Source: Burkholderia sp. Bp9142 | GTDB lineage: Bacteria > Pseudomonadota > Gammaproteobacteria > Burkholderiales > Burkholderiaceae | Assembly (NCBI RefSeq): GCF_003853415.1 | Contig: NZ_QTPP01000034.1 | Location: forward strand, 22,442-86,441 | Direction of reading: 5' to 3' | Length of the DNA stretch: 64,000 nucleotides | Shown: positions 1 through 8,409 of the stretch, piece after piece | How positions within the stretch are numbered: the stretch's first letter is position 1 | Layout: every line of letters starts with the position of its first letter | Translations under genes and position numbers: made by a program | The notes under the pieces: model-generated | Told to the model about the DNA's origin: nothing | Seen by the model: the letters and a program-made list of their open reading frames with translations, nothing else | Databases searched by the model: none

Positions 1-420
1 AAGGATCATCCGCGCGTGATCGGCATCAAGGAAAGCAGCGGCAACCTGCTGCGCGCGATCGAGATCGGCGGCAAGTACCGCGACCACTATCAGCTGTCGT
101 GCGGCTCCGACGACCAGGCGCTCGACTTCTTCCTGTGGGGCGCGACGAGCTGGATCTGCGGGCCGGCGAACTGCTTTGCGAAACAGGTCGTGAGCTTCTA
201 CGATAAATTCTCAGCAGGCGACATTGCGGGCGCGCAGAATGTGATGCGTTCGCTGTTCCCGGTGATGGCGAGCATGGAGTCGGGCAAGTTCATCCAGAAG
301 GTGAAGTACGGCTGCGAACTGGCCGGCTTCAAGGTCGGCAACGCACGCATGCCGCTGCAGCCGCTGACGGACGACGAGAAGGCGGAATTCCGCGCGATCT
401 TCGAGGCGTCGCAGGCGTAA
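1..420 (+). CDS. DapA-family lyase/deaminase, 3' part (hydroxyproline catabolism)
   Basis: The frame is open from base 1, so the gene starts outside the window; 139 C-terminal residues are present. The motif GIKESSGN carries the lysine that forms the Schiff base in the dihydrodipicolinate synthase/N-acetylneuraminate lyase family, and the rest is the helical C-terminal part of that fold. It is followed directly by a 4-hydroxyproline epimerase and a D-amino-acid oxidase. In such operons the DapA-like member is 1-pyrroline-4-hydroxy-2-carboxylate deaminase, which yields 2-oxoglutarate semialdehyde. The family is seen in the sequence; the substrate is inferred from neighbours. The N-terminal half, including the catalytic Tyr region, cannot be checked here. 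Confidence 0.85.
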   Translation, partial: KDHPRVIGIKESSGNLLRAIEIGGKYRDHYQLSCGSDDQALDFFLWGATSWICGPANCFAKQVVSFYDKFSAGDIAGAQNVMRSLFPVMASMESGKFIQKVKYGCELAGFKVGNARMPLQPLTDDEKAEFRAIFEASQA

Positions 421-436
421 GGCCGTCGTGCACATC

Positions 437-464
437 CGTACCGGCGCCAGACGGCGCCGGTACG
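437..464 (+). other. Perfect 12-bp stem hairpin inside the hydroxyproline operon
   Basis: CGTACCGGCGCC, loop AGAC, GGCGCCGGTACG: a perfect 12-bp inverted repeat in the 63-bp gap between the DapA-like gene and the epimerase. No T-run follows, so it is not a standard intrinsic terminator. It ends about 20 bases before the epimerase ATG, just ahead of the GAGGA ribosome site. A role in mRNA processing or stability is inference. Confidence 0.6.
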
Positions 465-483
465 CCGACCGAGGAACCTCAAC

Positions 484-1500
484 ATGACGATTCACAGCTT
501 TACCTGCATCGAAGGCCATACCGAAGGCATGCCGGTACGCATGGTGATCGACGGCGCGCCGACGCTGCGGGGCGCGACGATGAACGCGCGCCGCGAGGAT
601 TTCGTCGCGCATCACGACTGGGTGCGCCGCACGCTGATGCTGGAGCCGCGCGGCCATGCGCACATGTCGGGCACGATCTTCTATCCACCGGTCAGCGACG
701 ACGCCGATTTCAGCCTGCTGTTCATCGAGACGTCGGGCTGCCTGCCGATGTGCGGTCACGCGACGATCGGCTCGATCGCGTTCGCGATCGAGGAACGCCT
801 CGTCGTGCCGAAGCAGCCGGGCACGGTCACGGTCGACGTGCCGGCCGGGCAGATCGTCGCGCGCTACGAGATGGACGGCGCACGCGTGACGTCGGTGCGC
901 TTCACCAACGTGCCGAGCTTCCTGCTCGCGCGCGACGTCGAGATCGACATTCCCGCGCTCGGCAGGCTGGCCGTCGATATCGCGTACGGCGGCAACTTCT
1001 ATCCGATCGTCGAGGTCCAGCCGAACTTCCCCGGCTGCGAGCATTTCACGCCGGACGCGCTGCTGGCGTGGGGTCGTGACGTGCAGCTTGCGGTCAACGC
1101 GGCGCTCGACGTCGTGCATCCCGATCATCCGGCGATTCGCGGCGTGCGGCACTGCATGTGGACGGGCAAGCCGATCGCGGACGATGCAGACGGGCGCGCG
1201 GTGGTGATCGCCGGCGACAGCCTCGTCGACCGTTCGCCGTGCGGCACCGGCAGCTCCGCACGCGTCGCGCAGCGCTTCGCGCGCGGCTGGCTGAAGGCCG
1301 GCGAAGCGTATTGTCACGAAAGCCTGATCGGCAGCCGCTTCATCGGCCGCGTGGAATCGGTCACGCGCCTCGACAGCGGGCTCGACGCGGTGCGGCCGAG
1401 CATCGAAGGACGCGCGTGGGTCACCGGGCGCGCGCAGTATCGCGTCGATTCGTCCCAGCCTTATGCGCACGGCTTCAGCCTGCAGGAGTTCGTCAATTGA
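484..1500 (+). CDS. 4-hydroxyproline 2-epimerase (proline racemase family)
   Basis: 338 residues, the usual family length. Both catalytic cysteines of proline racemases are present: Cys90 in PMCGHATIG and Cys253 in DRSPCGTGS. The Cys/Cys pair is the signature of racemase/epimerase members rather than dehydratases. The expected reaction is trans-4-hydroxy-L-proline to cis-4-hydroxy-D-proline, the substrate of the oxidase encoded next. The ATG is preceded by GAGGAACCTCAAC, a reasonable ribosome site. The stop codon overlaps the TTG start of the next gene, indicating translational coupling. A true proline racemase is possible in principle, but the D-amino-acid oxidase, aldehyde dehydrogenase and DapA-like neighbours favour hydroxyproline. 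Confidence 0.88.
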   Translation: MTIHSFTCIEGHTEGMPVRMVIDGAPTLRGATMNARREDFVAHHDWVRRTLMLEPRGHAHMSGTIFYPPVSDDADFSLLFIETSGCLPMCGHATIGSIAFAIEERLVVPKQPGTVTVDVPAGQIVARYEMDGARVTSVRFTNVPSFLLARDVEIDIPALGRLAVDIAYGGNFYPIVEVQPNFPGCEHFTPDALLAWGRDVQLAVNAALDVVHPDHPAIRGVRHCMWTGKPIADDADGRAVVIAGDSLVDRSPCGTGSSARVAQRFARGWLKAGEAYCHESLIGSRFIGRVESVTRLDSGLDAVRPSIEGRAWVTGRAQYRVDSSQPYAHGFSLQEFVN

Positions 1501-2789
1501 ACGCGATTCCGCGACAACCCGCGCCCGCGGCACCGGACACCGCGCGCGAGGCAACGGCCGTCGTGATCGGCGGCGGGATCGTCGGCGTGTGCTGCGCGCT
1601 CTATCTGCAGCGCGACGGCCATGCCGTCACGCTGATCGATCCGGCCGCCCCCGGCGACAGCACCGCGAAATGGAGCTGCGGGCAGATGGCGGTCAGCGAG
1701 GTCATTCCGCTGTCGAAGCCCGGCATCCTGATGAAGGTGCCGCGCTGGCTGCTGGACCAGAACGGGCCGCTCGCGCTGCGGCCCGGCGCGCTGCCCGGCA
1801 TCCTGCCGTGGTTCTTCCGGTTCGTCGCATCGGCCCGCCACGCGAAGATCGTGTCGATCGCGCAGGCAATGGCCACGCTCACGCACGACGTCTACCCCGA
1901 CTATGCGCCGCTGCTCGATGCGTGCGGCGACCGCGCGCTGCTGGGGCAGCGCCCGGTGCTCGAAGTGTTCGACGATCCGGCCGGCATCGCGCACGAACAG
2001 CCGCATCTCGAGTTGCGGCAGTCGCTCGGCTTCGCATCGCAGCGGCTGACGGCCGCGGACATCGGCGATCTCGAACCGGTGCTCGCCGGCCGGTTCCGGC
2101 ACGGGCTGCTGTTTCCCGACTGGCGCGCGGTCAACGATACCGAAGGCTTCATCGCCGCGCTGACGGCCAGCTTCGAGGCGCAAGGCGGACGCCGCATCCG
2201 CGCGAACGCCGCACGCATCGACGAGGCCGACGGGCGCGCGACCGGCGTGACGCTCGCGAACGGCGAGCGCGTCGCGGCCGATCACGTGGTCGTCGCGGCC
2301 GGCACCGGTTCGCGGCAGTTCTTCGGGCAGCTCGGCGTGCGCGTGCCGCTCGAAGGCATCGCCGGCTACCAGGCGCTCGTGACCGACCCGGGCGTCGAAT
2401 TCCGTCACTCCGTCATCTACGCGGACGGCGGCTTCTGCTTCAGCCCGATGACGCGCGGGCTGCAGATCGGCGGCACCATCGAGTTCGCGGGTCGCCATGC
2501 GGCGCCGAACTTCCGGCGCGCGGACATCATCCTGGAGAAGGCCCGACGGATCCTGCCGGAACTGCAGACCACACGCGTCGAATACGGCGTCGGCTATCGG
2601 CCGTTCCTGCCCGACACGAAACCGGTGATCGACCGCTCGAAGCGGCTGCCGAACGTGATCATGGCATTCGGCCACGGCCAGCTCGGCCTCACGCTCGGCG
2701 CAACCACGGGCCGTCTGGTCGGCGACCTCGTCGCCGGCCGCCCGACGCGGCAGGACCTGTCGCCGTTCAGCGCCTATCGCTTCACCTGA
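1497..2789 (+). CDS. FAD-dependent D-amino acid oxidase/dehydrogenase (cis-4-hydroxy-D-proline oxidase)
   Basis: 430 residues from a TTG start that overlaps the previous stop (TTGA). It is preceded at good spacing by AGGAG inside the epimerase gene, and no ATG lies nearby in frame, which decides the start. The dinucleotide-binding motif VIGGGIVGVCCAL sits near residues 22-35. The layout and the C-terminal GHGQLGLTLGATTGRL are those of the DadA/glycine-oxidase group of FAD enzymes. Predicted role: oxidation of cis-4-hydroxy-D-proline to 1-pyrroline-4-hydroxy-2-carboxylate, feeding the DapA-family deaminase. It appears to be a single polypeptide, with no small-subunit genes as in multi-subunit versions. 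The family is clear; the substrate comes from context. Confidence 0.87.
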   Translation: MNAIPRQPAPAAPDTAREATAVVIGGGIVGVCCALYLQRDGHAVTLIDPAAPGDSTAKWSCGQMAVSEVIPLSKPGILMKVPRWLLDQNGPLALRPGALPGILPWFFRFVASARHAKIVSIAQAMATLTHDVYPDYAPLLDACGDRALLGQRPVLEVFDDPAGIAHEQPHLELRQSLGFASQRLTAADIGDLEPVLAGRFRHGLLFPDWRAVNDTEGFIAALTASFEAQGGRRIRANAARIDEADGRATGVTLANGERVAADHVVVAAGTGSRQFFGQLGVRVPLEGIAGYQALVTDPGVEFRHSVIYADGGFCFSPMTRGLQIGGTIEFAGRHAAPNFRRADIILEKARRILPELQTTRVEYGVGYRPFLPDTKPVIDRSKRLPNVIMAFGHGQLGLTLGATTGRLVGDLVAGRPTRQDLSPFSAYRFT

Positions 2790-2804
2790 CATTCGAGACC
2801 CTTC

Positions 2805-4295
2805 ATGCACGCCTACGAACAACTTTTCATCGACGGCCGCTGGGTGGCGCCCGTTCAGGGCCGTACCTTCGACACGCTCGATCCGAGCAACGAAACCGTG
2901 ATCGCGAAAGTGGCCGCCGCCACCGCGGAAGACATCGACGCCGCGGTCAATGCCGCGCGTCGCGCGTTCGACGCAGGCCCGTGGCCGCGCATGACCGGCG
3001 CGCAGCGCGCCGCCGTGCTGCGCGCGATCGCGCAAGGCATCCGCGACCGGCTGCCCGAGCTGGCCGAGCTCGAAGTGCGCGACAACGGCAAGCCGCTGCC
3101 CGAAGCGCTGTGGGACCTCGGCGACGCCGCCGGCTGCTTCGACTTCTACGCGGGGCTCGCCGAACAGCTCGACAGCGGCGCCGAAACGCCGGTGCCGCTC
3201 GCGGACGAACGCTTCAGCACGGTCGTCCGGAAGGAGCCGATCGGCGTGGCCGGCGCGATCATCCCGTGGAATTTTCCGCTGCTGATGGCCGCGTGGAAGG
3301 TCGCGCCCGCGCTCGCGGCCGGCTGCACGATGGTGCTCAAGCCATCCGAACTGACGCCGCTCACCGCGCTGGAGCTGGCCGGAATCGCCGACGCGGCCGG
3401 ACTGCCGGCCGGCGTGCTGAACGTCGTGACGGGCCTTGGCGCGGACGCCGGCGCGCCGCTCGCCGAGCATCCGGGCATCGACAAGCTCGCGTTCACCGGC
3501 AGCGTGCCGACCGGCAGCCGGATCATGCAGGCTGCCGCGCGCGACATCAAGAACGTGAGCCTCGAACTGGGCGGCAAGTCGCCGTTCATCGTGTTCGGCG
3601 ACAGCGATCTCGAAGCAGCCGTCGAATGGATCCTGTTCGGCATCTTCTGGAACCAGGGCGAAGTGTGTTCGGCGACGTCGCGCGTGCTCGTCGAGCGCGC
3701 GCTGTACGCGCCGCTCGTCGAGCGGCTCGCGCAGGAAGCGCGCAAAATCAGGATCGGCAACGGCCGCGACGACGGCGTGCTGCTCGGCCCGCTGGTGAGC
3801 CGCGGGCAGTACGACAAGGTGCGGGCGGCCATCGCGCGCGGCCGCGACGAAGGCGCGCGGCTCGTGACGGGCGGCGGCCGGCCCGCGCACCTGGAGCGCG
3901 GCTACTTCATCGAGCCGGCCGTGTTCGCCGACGTGCCGGAAGACAGCTGGATCTGGCGCGAGGAAATTTTCGGGCCGGTCGTCTGCGTGCGGCCGTTCGA
4001 TACGGAAGACGAAGCGGTGCGCTCGGCCAACGATTCGCGCTTCGGTCTCGCGGCGGCGGTGATGTCGGCCGACCTGCCGCGCTGCGAACGCGTGGCACGC
4101 GCGATGCGGGCGGGTATCGTGTGGATCAACTGCTCGCAGCCGACGTTCACGGAGGCGCCGTGGGGCGGCTACAAGCAGAGCGGGATCGGACGCGAACTCG
4201 GCGAGTGGGGCCTGAACAACTACCTCGAGATCAAGCAGATCACGCGCTACGACAGCGACAAGCCGTGGGGCTGGTACATCAAGCAGGAAAGGTGA
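2805..4295 (+). CDS. NAD(P)+-dependent aldehyde dehydrogenase (probable 2-oxoglutarate semialdehyde dehydrogenase)
   Basis: 496 residues with all landmarks of the ALDH superfamily: the cofactor-region motif PWNFPLL, general base Glu254 in LELGGK and catalytic Cys288 in NQGEVCSATSR. In hydroxyproline operons this enzyme oxidises 2-oxoglutarate semialdehyde to 2-oxoglutarate, the last step. The sequence around the cysteine (FWNQGEVCSATSR) is also typical of betaine/aminoaldehyde dehydrogenases, so a broader aldehyde specificity is possible. It lies 15 bases after the oxidase gene and 7 bases before the next gene, so it is within the same transcript. Confidence 0.85.
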   Translation: MHAYEQLFIDGRWVAPVQGRTFDTLDPSNETVIAKVAAATAEDIDAAVNAARRAFDAGPWPRMTGAQRAAVLRAIAQGIRDRLPELAELEVRDNGKPLPEALWDLGDAAGCFDFYAGLAEQLDSGAETPVPLADERFSTVVRKEPIGVAGAIIPWNFPLLMAAWKVAPALAAGCTMVLKPSELTPLTALELAGIADAAGLPAGVLNVVTGLGADAGAPLAEHPGIDKLAFTGSVPTGSRIMQAAARDIKNVSLELGGKSPFIVFGDSDLEAAVEWILFGIFWNQGEVCSATSRVLVERALYAPLVERLAQEARKIRIGNGRDDGVLLGPLVSRGQYDKVRAAIARGRDEGARLVTGGGRPAHLERGYFIEPAVFADVPEDSWIWREEIFGPVVCVRPFDTEDEAVRSANDSRFGLAAAVMSADLPRCERVARAMRAGIVWINCSQPTFTEAPWGGYKQSGIGRELGEWGLNNYLEIKQITRYDSDKPWGWYIKQER

Positions 4296-4302
4296 ATCGA
4301 TC

Positions 4303-5349
4303 ATGCGCTGGAACAAAACGCTGCAGCTCGTCGACGTGCATTGCGAGGGCGAGATCGGCAAGGTCATCACCGGTGGCGTCCTCGACGTGCCGGGCAAGAC
4401 CATGCTCGACAAGATGAACCACATCAACGAGACCGACGACAGCTTGCGGCGCCTGGTCGTGCTCGAACCGCGCGGCTGCCTGCAGATGTCGGTCAACCTG
4501 CTGCTGCCGCCGACACGGCCGGAAGCGGATGCCGGCTTCATCGTGCTGCAGGCCGACAAGGCGCATCCGATGTCGGGCAGCAACTGCATCTGCGTCGTGA
4601 CCGCATTGCTCGAACTCGGGATGGTGCCGATGCAGGAGCCCGAGACCACCGTCGTGCTCGACACGCCGGCCGGGCTCGTCACCGCGCGGGCCGCCTGCCG
4701 CGACGGCCGCTGCGTCGGTGTATCGCTCGACATGGTGCCTGCGTTCGTCGAACACCTCGACGTCGACGTGCACACGGCGGAATTCGGCACGATCAAGGCC
4801 GACATCGCATTCGGCGGCGTGTACTACGCGCTCGTCGACGTCGACCAGATCGGGCTCGACATCGCGCCGGGCAACGCACGGCAGCTCGCGACGCACGGTG
4901 TACGGCTCAGGGAGATCATCAACCGGCAGGTCGCCGTACAGCATCCGCTTTACCCGGACATCAACGAGGTCGCATACGTGATGTTTCGCAACCGGGTCGA
5001 CGACACGGTGTACCAGACCTGCACGACGCTGCCGCCCGGCCGCGTCGACCGCTCGCCGTGCGGGACCGGCAGTTCGGCCAATCTCGCGACGCTCGCCGCG
5101 CGCGGGCGCGTGCAGGTCGGCGACCGCCTGACGTCGCGCTCGACGATCGGCGGCGAATTCCGCGTCGAGCTGCTCGGCACGACCGAAGTGGGCGGGCGGC
5201 CGGCCGTGCTGCCGCGCGTCACCGGGCGCGCGTGGGTGTTCGGATTCCAGCAGCTCGGCGTCGATCCCGACGATCCGCTGGCCGCGGGATTCATGCTCAG
5301 CGACACGTGGGGCGACGGGTTCGGGCCCTCGGCGACGTCGGGCACGTGA
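4303..5349 (+). CDS. Proline-racemase paralogue of Ser/Cys type (trans-3-hydroxy-L-proline dehydratase-like)
   Basis: 348 residues, homologous to the epimerase at 484-1500. The first catalytic position is serine (Ser91 in PMSGSNC, where the paralogue has PMCGH) while the second cysteine is kept (Cys253 in DRSPCGTGS). In this family Ser/Cys members are reported as trans-3-hydroxy-L-proline dehydratases, some also epimerising 4-hydroxyproline. Two paralogues with different catalytic pairs in one operon suggest that the cell uses both 3- and 4-hydroxyproline. The ribosome site AGGAAAGG lies in the 3' end of the aldehyde dehydrogenase gene. The dehydratase product would need a pyrroline-2-carboxylate reductase, which I do not see in the window. 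Confidence 0.8.
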   Translation: MRWNKTLQLVDVHCEGEIGKVITGGVLDVPGKTMLDKMNHINETDDSLRRLVVLEPRGCLQMSVNLLLPPTRPEADAGFIVLQADKAHPMSGSNCICVVTALLELGMVPMQEPETTVVLDTPAGLVTARAACRDGRCVGVSLDMVPAFVEHLDVDVHTAEFGTIKADIAFGGVYYALVDVDQIGLDIAPGNARQLATHGVRLREIINRQVAVQHPLYPDINEVAYVMFRNRVDDTVYQTCTTLPPGRVDRSPCGTGSSANLATLAARGRVQVGDRLTSRSTIGGEFRVELLGTTEVGGRPAVLPRVTGRAWVFGFQQLGVDPDDPLAAGFMLSDTWGDGFGPSATSGT

Positions 5350-5413
5350 GGACGCGATGCTAAACTCCAGAGCGCGCCCGGCGACCCGGGCCGATTACAG
5401 GAAAGGCAGCGAG

Positions 5414-6121
5414 ATGAGCAAAGAGGCCGTTGAAACCGAAGGTGGCGGCCGCCGGCACGGCGGGCGGTATGTGTATGAGGAATTGCGCAAGCAGATCCTG
5501 ACGCTGAAGCTGAAACCGGGCGTGCAGCTCGACGAAATCTCGCTGGCCGCGCAGTTCGGGCTGTCGCGCTCGCCGGTGCGCGACGCCATTGCGCGACTGA
5601 GCAGCGAGGGGCTCGTCACGATCCTGCCGAACCGCACGACGCTCGTCACGCCGTTCGAGATCGAGGAATTCCCGAAGTACATCTCGGCGCTCGACCTGAT
5701 CCAGCGCGCGGTCACGCGGCTCGCGGCCACGCAGCGCTCGGAAGCCGATCTCGCGAAGATCCGCAAGGCCGACGACGTCTACATGGAGGCCGTCGCGAGC
5801 GGCGACTTCCAGGCGATGTCGGAGACCAACAAGGCGCTCCACATGGCGATCGCGCACGCCGCGAACAACCCGTACTTCGTCGGTTACTACGAGCGGCTGC
5901 TCGGCGAAGGGCAGCGCCTGCTCCATCTGCATTTCGACTTCACCGTGAGTTCGCCGACGGCCGCCAAGCTCGGCCGCGACCACGACGAACTGATCGACGC
6001 GATCGTGCGACGCGACGCGGACGCCGCCGAGCGCGCCGCGCACGAGCACACGATGCTGTTCCAGAAGCGCTTCCTCGACTACATGAAGCAGAACATGACG
6101 GAGTCGATGGCCGTGCTGTAA
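5414..6121 (+). CDS. GntR-family (FCD subfamily) transcriptional regulator of the hydroxyproline operon
   Basis: 235 residues from ATG 5414, chosen over an in-frame ATG at 5357 because AGGAAAGGCAGCGAG lies just before it. The N-terminal winged helix contains EISLAAQFGLSRSPVRDAIARL, the standard GntR helix-turn-helix. The alpha-helical C-terminal domain has the FCD-type metal/ligand residues, including the segment around NKALHMAIAHAANNPY. It is the last gene of the hydroxyproline operon and the same-strand position suggests autoregulated control by a pathway intermediate. The inducer is not visible from sequence. Confidence 0.88.
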   Translation: MSKEAVETEGGGRRHGGRYVYEELRKQILTLKLKPGVQLDEISLAAQFGLSRSPVRDAIARLSSEGLVTILPNRTTLVTPFEIEEFPKYISALDLIQRAVTRLAATQRSEADLAKIRKADDVYMEAVASGDFQAMSETNKALHMAIAHAANNPYFVGYYERLLGEGQRLLHLHFDFTVSSPTAAKLGRDHDELIDAIVRRDADAAERAAHEHTMLFQKRFLDYMKQNMTESMAVL

Positions 6122-6219
6122 CGCATCGGCCTCGGCACACCGCAGGCCGGAGCGCACGCGCCCATCCGGCTAAAATACCGGCCTGCCGCGCCTCCCGCCG
6201 CGGCCGGAGGATATTGATC

Positions 6220-7353
6220 ATGACCGCACGTCGCGGTGCCGCGGTCGCCATCGCGCCCGGTCACGAGACAGCCAGCCTGTCGAAAGCCCAGAAAACCTTC
6301 AATACGCTCGTCAAGCACATCGAAAAGCGACGCGAGCGTCTCGGTGCGTGGGAAGCCGTCATGCCGGTCTTCCAGAAGAAGTTCGTCGACGCTCTGTTGC
6401 CGCTCGAACAGGAAGCGACCGCGCTGCGAATCAGGCTGATCCATCTGCTCGACGACGCGTTCCTGCGGAAGGGACTGAGCAAGGCCGAGCAGCGCACACT
6501 CTCCGACCTGATCGCCGATATGGCGCGCGACTTGTTGAACGTCAGCGACGACGCGGAACTGAAGATCATTTACGACCGGCATCGCGCATCCGGGAACATC
6601 GGCAGCGCCGCGGTCGATCGCGAACCGGCGAAGCCGGAACCGAAGCTGACGCCAACGCCCGGCATGGAATCGGCAGACGATCTCGACACGCTGTCGCCCG
6701 ACGAACTTGCCGATCGGATGCAAGCCGAACTCGACGCGCAGTTCGAGCGCGACATGGCTGCTCACGCAGCCCGCGAGGCACAGCGCGCGAAGCGCAAGAA
6801 AGCGCCGAAGCAATCGGCCGCGCAGGCCAGGATCGAAGCCGAGCAGGCCGAATCGAGCAAGTCGATCCGCGAGATCTATCGCAAGCTTGCCAGCGCGCTG
6901 CATCCCGATCGCGAAACGGATCCCGCGGAGCAGGAACGCAAGACCGTGCTGATGCAACGGGTCAACCACGCCTATGCGAAGGCCAACCTGCTGCAGTTGC
7001 TCGAACTGCAACTGGAGATCGAACAGATCGACCGCCGTGCGATCGACGGGCTCAGCGAAGCGCGGCTGACGCGCTACAACGGCATCCTGGAAGAGCAGCT
7101 TCGTGAACTCGATCAGGAGATCCAGCACGTCGAGACCGATTTCCGGCGGACTTACGGCATTGCGTCGTCCGTCAAGGTCGCGCCCGATACCGTCGTGCGC
7201 ATGCTCACGCGCGACATTGCCGGCATGCAGCGCGGCAACCAGGACCTCGGCGTGGCACTGCGCGAGTTCGAGGATCCGGACAAGGTCAGGGACTGGCTGA
7301 AGGACATGAAGCGCCGGCCGGCATCGTCACGCTTGGACGACGATTCGTTCTGA
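6220..7353 (+). CDS. J-domain-containing protein
   Basis: 377 residues from ATG 6220; GGAGG ends 9 bases upstream, whereas an in-frame TTG at 6214 would be too close. A J-domain core sits near residues 215-260 with the diagnostic HPD motif in YRKLASALHPDRETD, which would stimulate an Hsp70 partner. The rest is charged, helical and probably coiled-coil: an N-terminal helical region, an acidic linker near 130-180, and a C-terminal helix bundle that continues after the J domain. There is no G/F-rich region, zinc finger or transmembrane segment, so this is a class C J-protein with an unknown client. It is monocistronic. Confidence 0.8.
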   Translation: MTARRGAAVAIAPGHETASLSKAQKTFNTLVKHIEKRRERLGAWEAVMPVFQKKFVDALLPLEQEATALRIRLIHLLDDAFLRKGLSKAEQRTLSDLIADMARDLLNVSDDAELKIIYDRHRASGNIGSAAVDREPAKPEPKLTPTPGMESADDLDTLSPDELADRMQAELDAQFERDMAAHAAREAQRAKRKKAPKQSAAQARIEAEQAESSKSIREIYRKLASALHPDRETDPAEQERKTVLMQRVNHAYAKANLLQLLELQLEIEQIDRRAIDGLSEARLTRYNGILEEQLRELDQEIQHVETDFRRTYGIASSVKVAPDTVVRMLTRDIAGMQRGNQDLGVALREFEDPDKVRDWLKDMKRRPASSRLDDDSF

Positions 7354-7403
7354 GCGGCGGGCTGGCAGATACCGGCGAACGCGCGACGTGCGCGCCCCGC
7401 GCA

Positions 7404-8309
7404 TCACCGCGGCCCGCCCATCCCGCCCATCAGCCTCATCAGCTGCTCCCGCAGCCACCGACTGCCCTGATCCTGATCGGCGCTGCGATGCCAGTAGCAG
7501 AAGTATTCGAGCCCCGGCATCTCGAACGGCAGCTCGAGAATCCGCGCCGGATAGCGCTGCAGCAGCCTGAGCGGCGCGGTCAGCGCGAGGTCGCCGCGCA
7601 TCGCGATCAGCGGCGCGACCATGTAGTGCTGCACGCGCATCTGGATGTTGCGGCGCAGCCCGAGCCGCGTCAGTTCCGCATCGACGTGCCCGCTGCCCTT
7701 GCGGCGGCTCGACACGTGGATGTGCCCCATCGACAGGTAGTCGTCCATGGTCAGCGTATCGCCCTTGAATGGGTGATCGTCGCGGATCATGCACGCGTAG
7801 CGGTCGCGCACGAGCAGCGCCTGGTGCAGGTGCGGGTCGCCGATCAGCGGCGCGTCGATCGCGATGTCGACGGAGCCGTTCGCGAGCGCGGTCGCCACTT
7901 CGCGGCGGTCCATCGTGTAGCTGCGCACGTGCATGCCGGGTGCATGCGTCTGCAGCAGTTCGCCGAGCGCGGGCAGCAGCAGCGCCTCGGTCAGGTCGCT
8001 CATGCTCAACCGGAACACGCGCTCGGACGAGGCGGGATCGAACACGTCGCCTTCGTGCGCGCTCGAATCGAGCAGCTGCAGCGCCTCGCGCACGCGGCCG
8101 ACGATGTTCTCGGCCATCGGGGTCGGCATCATCCCCGCCGGCGTGCTGACGAACAGCGGGTCGTTCAGCGTCTTGCGCAGCCGTGCCAGCGCGTTGCTGA
8201 CGGCCGGCTGCGTGAGGTTCAGCACCTCGGCCGCGCGCGTCAGGTTGCGCTTGTTGTAGATCGCCTCGAATACGACGAATAGGTTCAGATCAATCTTCGA
8301 AAGGCGCAT
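7404..8309 (-). CDS. LysR-family transcriptional regulator
   Basis: 301 residues. The start at 8309 is chosen over longer options because AGGAGATCCGGCG precedes it and the protein then begins with the usual MRLSKIDLNLFVVFEAI. The helix-turn-helix AAEVLNLTQPAVSNALARLRK is at residues 20-45, and a periplasmic-binding-type effector domain follows. The NodD/PcaQ-like start and the LNDPLFVST segment place it in the group that regulates aromatic or acyl catabolism. It lies immediately downstream of the acyl-CoA dehydrogenase operon on the same strand and could control it, though regulator position alone does not prove that. Confidence 0.85.
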   Translation of the reverse strand: MRLSKIDLNLFVVFEAIYNKRNLTRAAEVLNLTQPAVSNALARLRKTLNDPLFVSTPAGMMPTPMAENIVGRVREALQLLDSSAHEGDVFDPASSERVFRLSMSDLTEALLLPALGELLQTHAPGMHVRSYTMDRREVATALANGSVDIAIDAPLIGDPHLHQALLVRDRYACMIRDDHPFKGDTLTMDDYLSMGHIHVSSRRKGSGHVDAELTRLGLRRNIQMRVQHYMVAPLIAMRGDLALTAPLRLLQRYPARILELPFEMPGLEYFCYWHRSADQDQGSRWLREQLMRLMGGMGGPR

Positions 8310-8409
8310 CGCCGGATCTCCTTGCCGGCATCTTACGGCGTGCGCCATTCGTTCGTCCATGCAGGCCCCGCGAGAGACGCCGGACGCATTGCGCATCCCG
8401 GCGCGCCGC

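Noticed and set aside
1461..4805. Very long minus-strand open frame (over 1,100 codons) antisense to the hydroxyproline genes
   Set aside because: It is the GC-rich mirror of clearly coding plus-strand genes with catalytic motifs; its translation is Arg/Asp/His-rich low-complexity with no domains.
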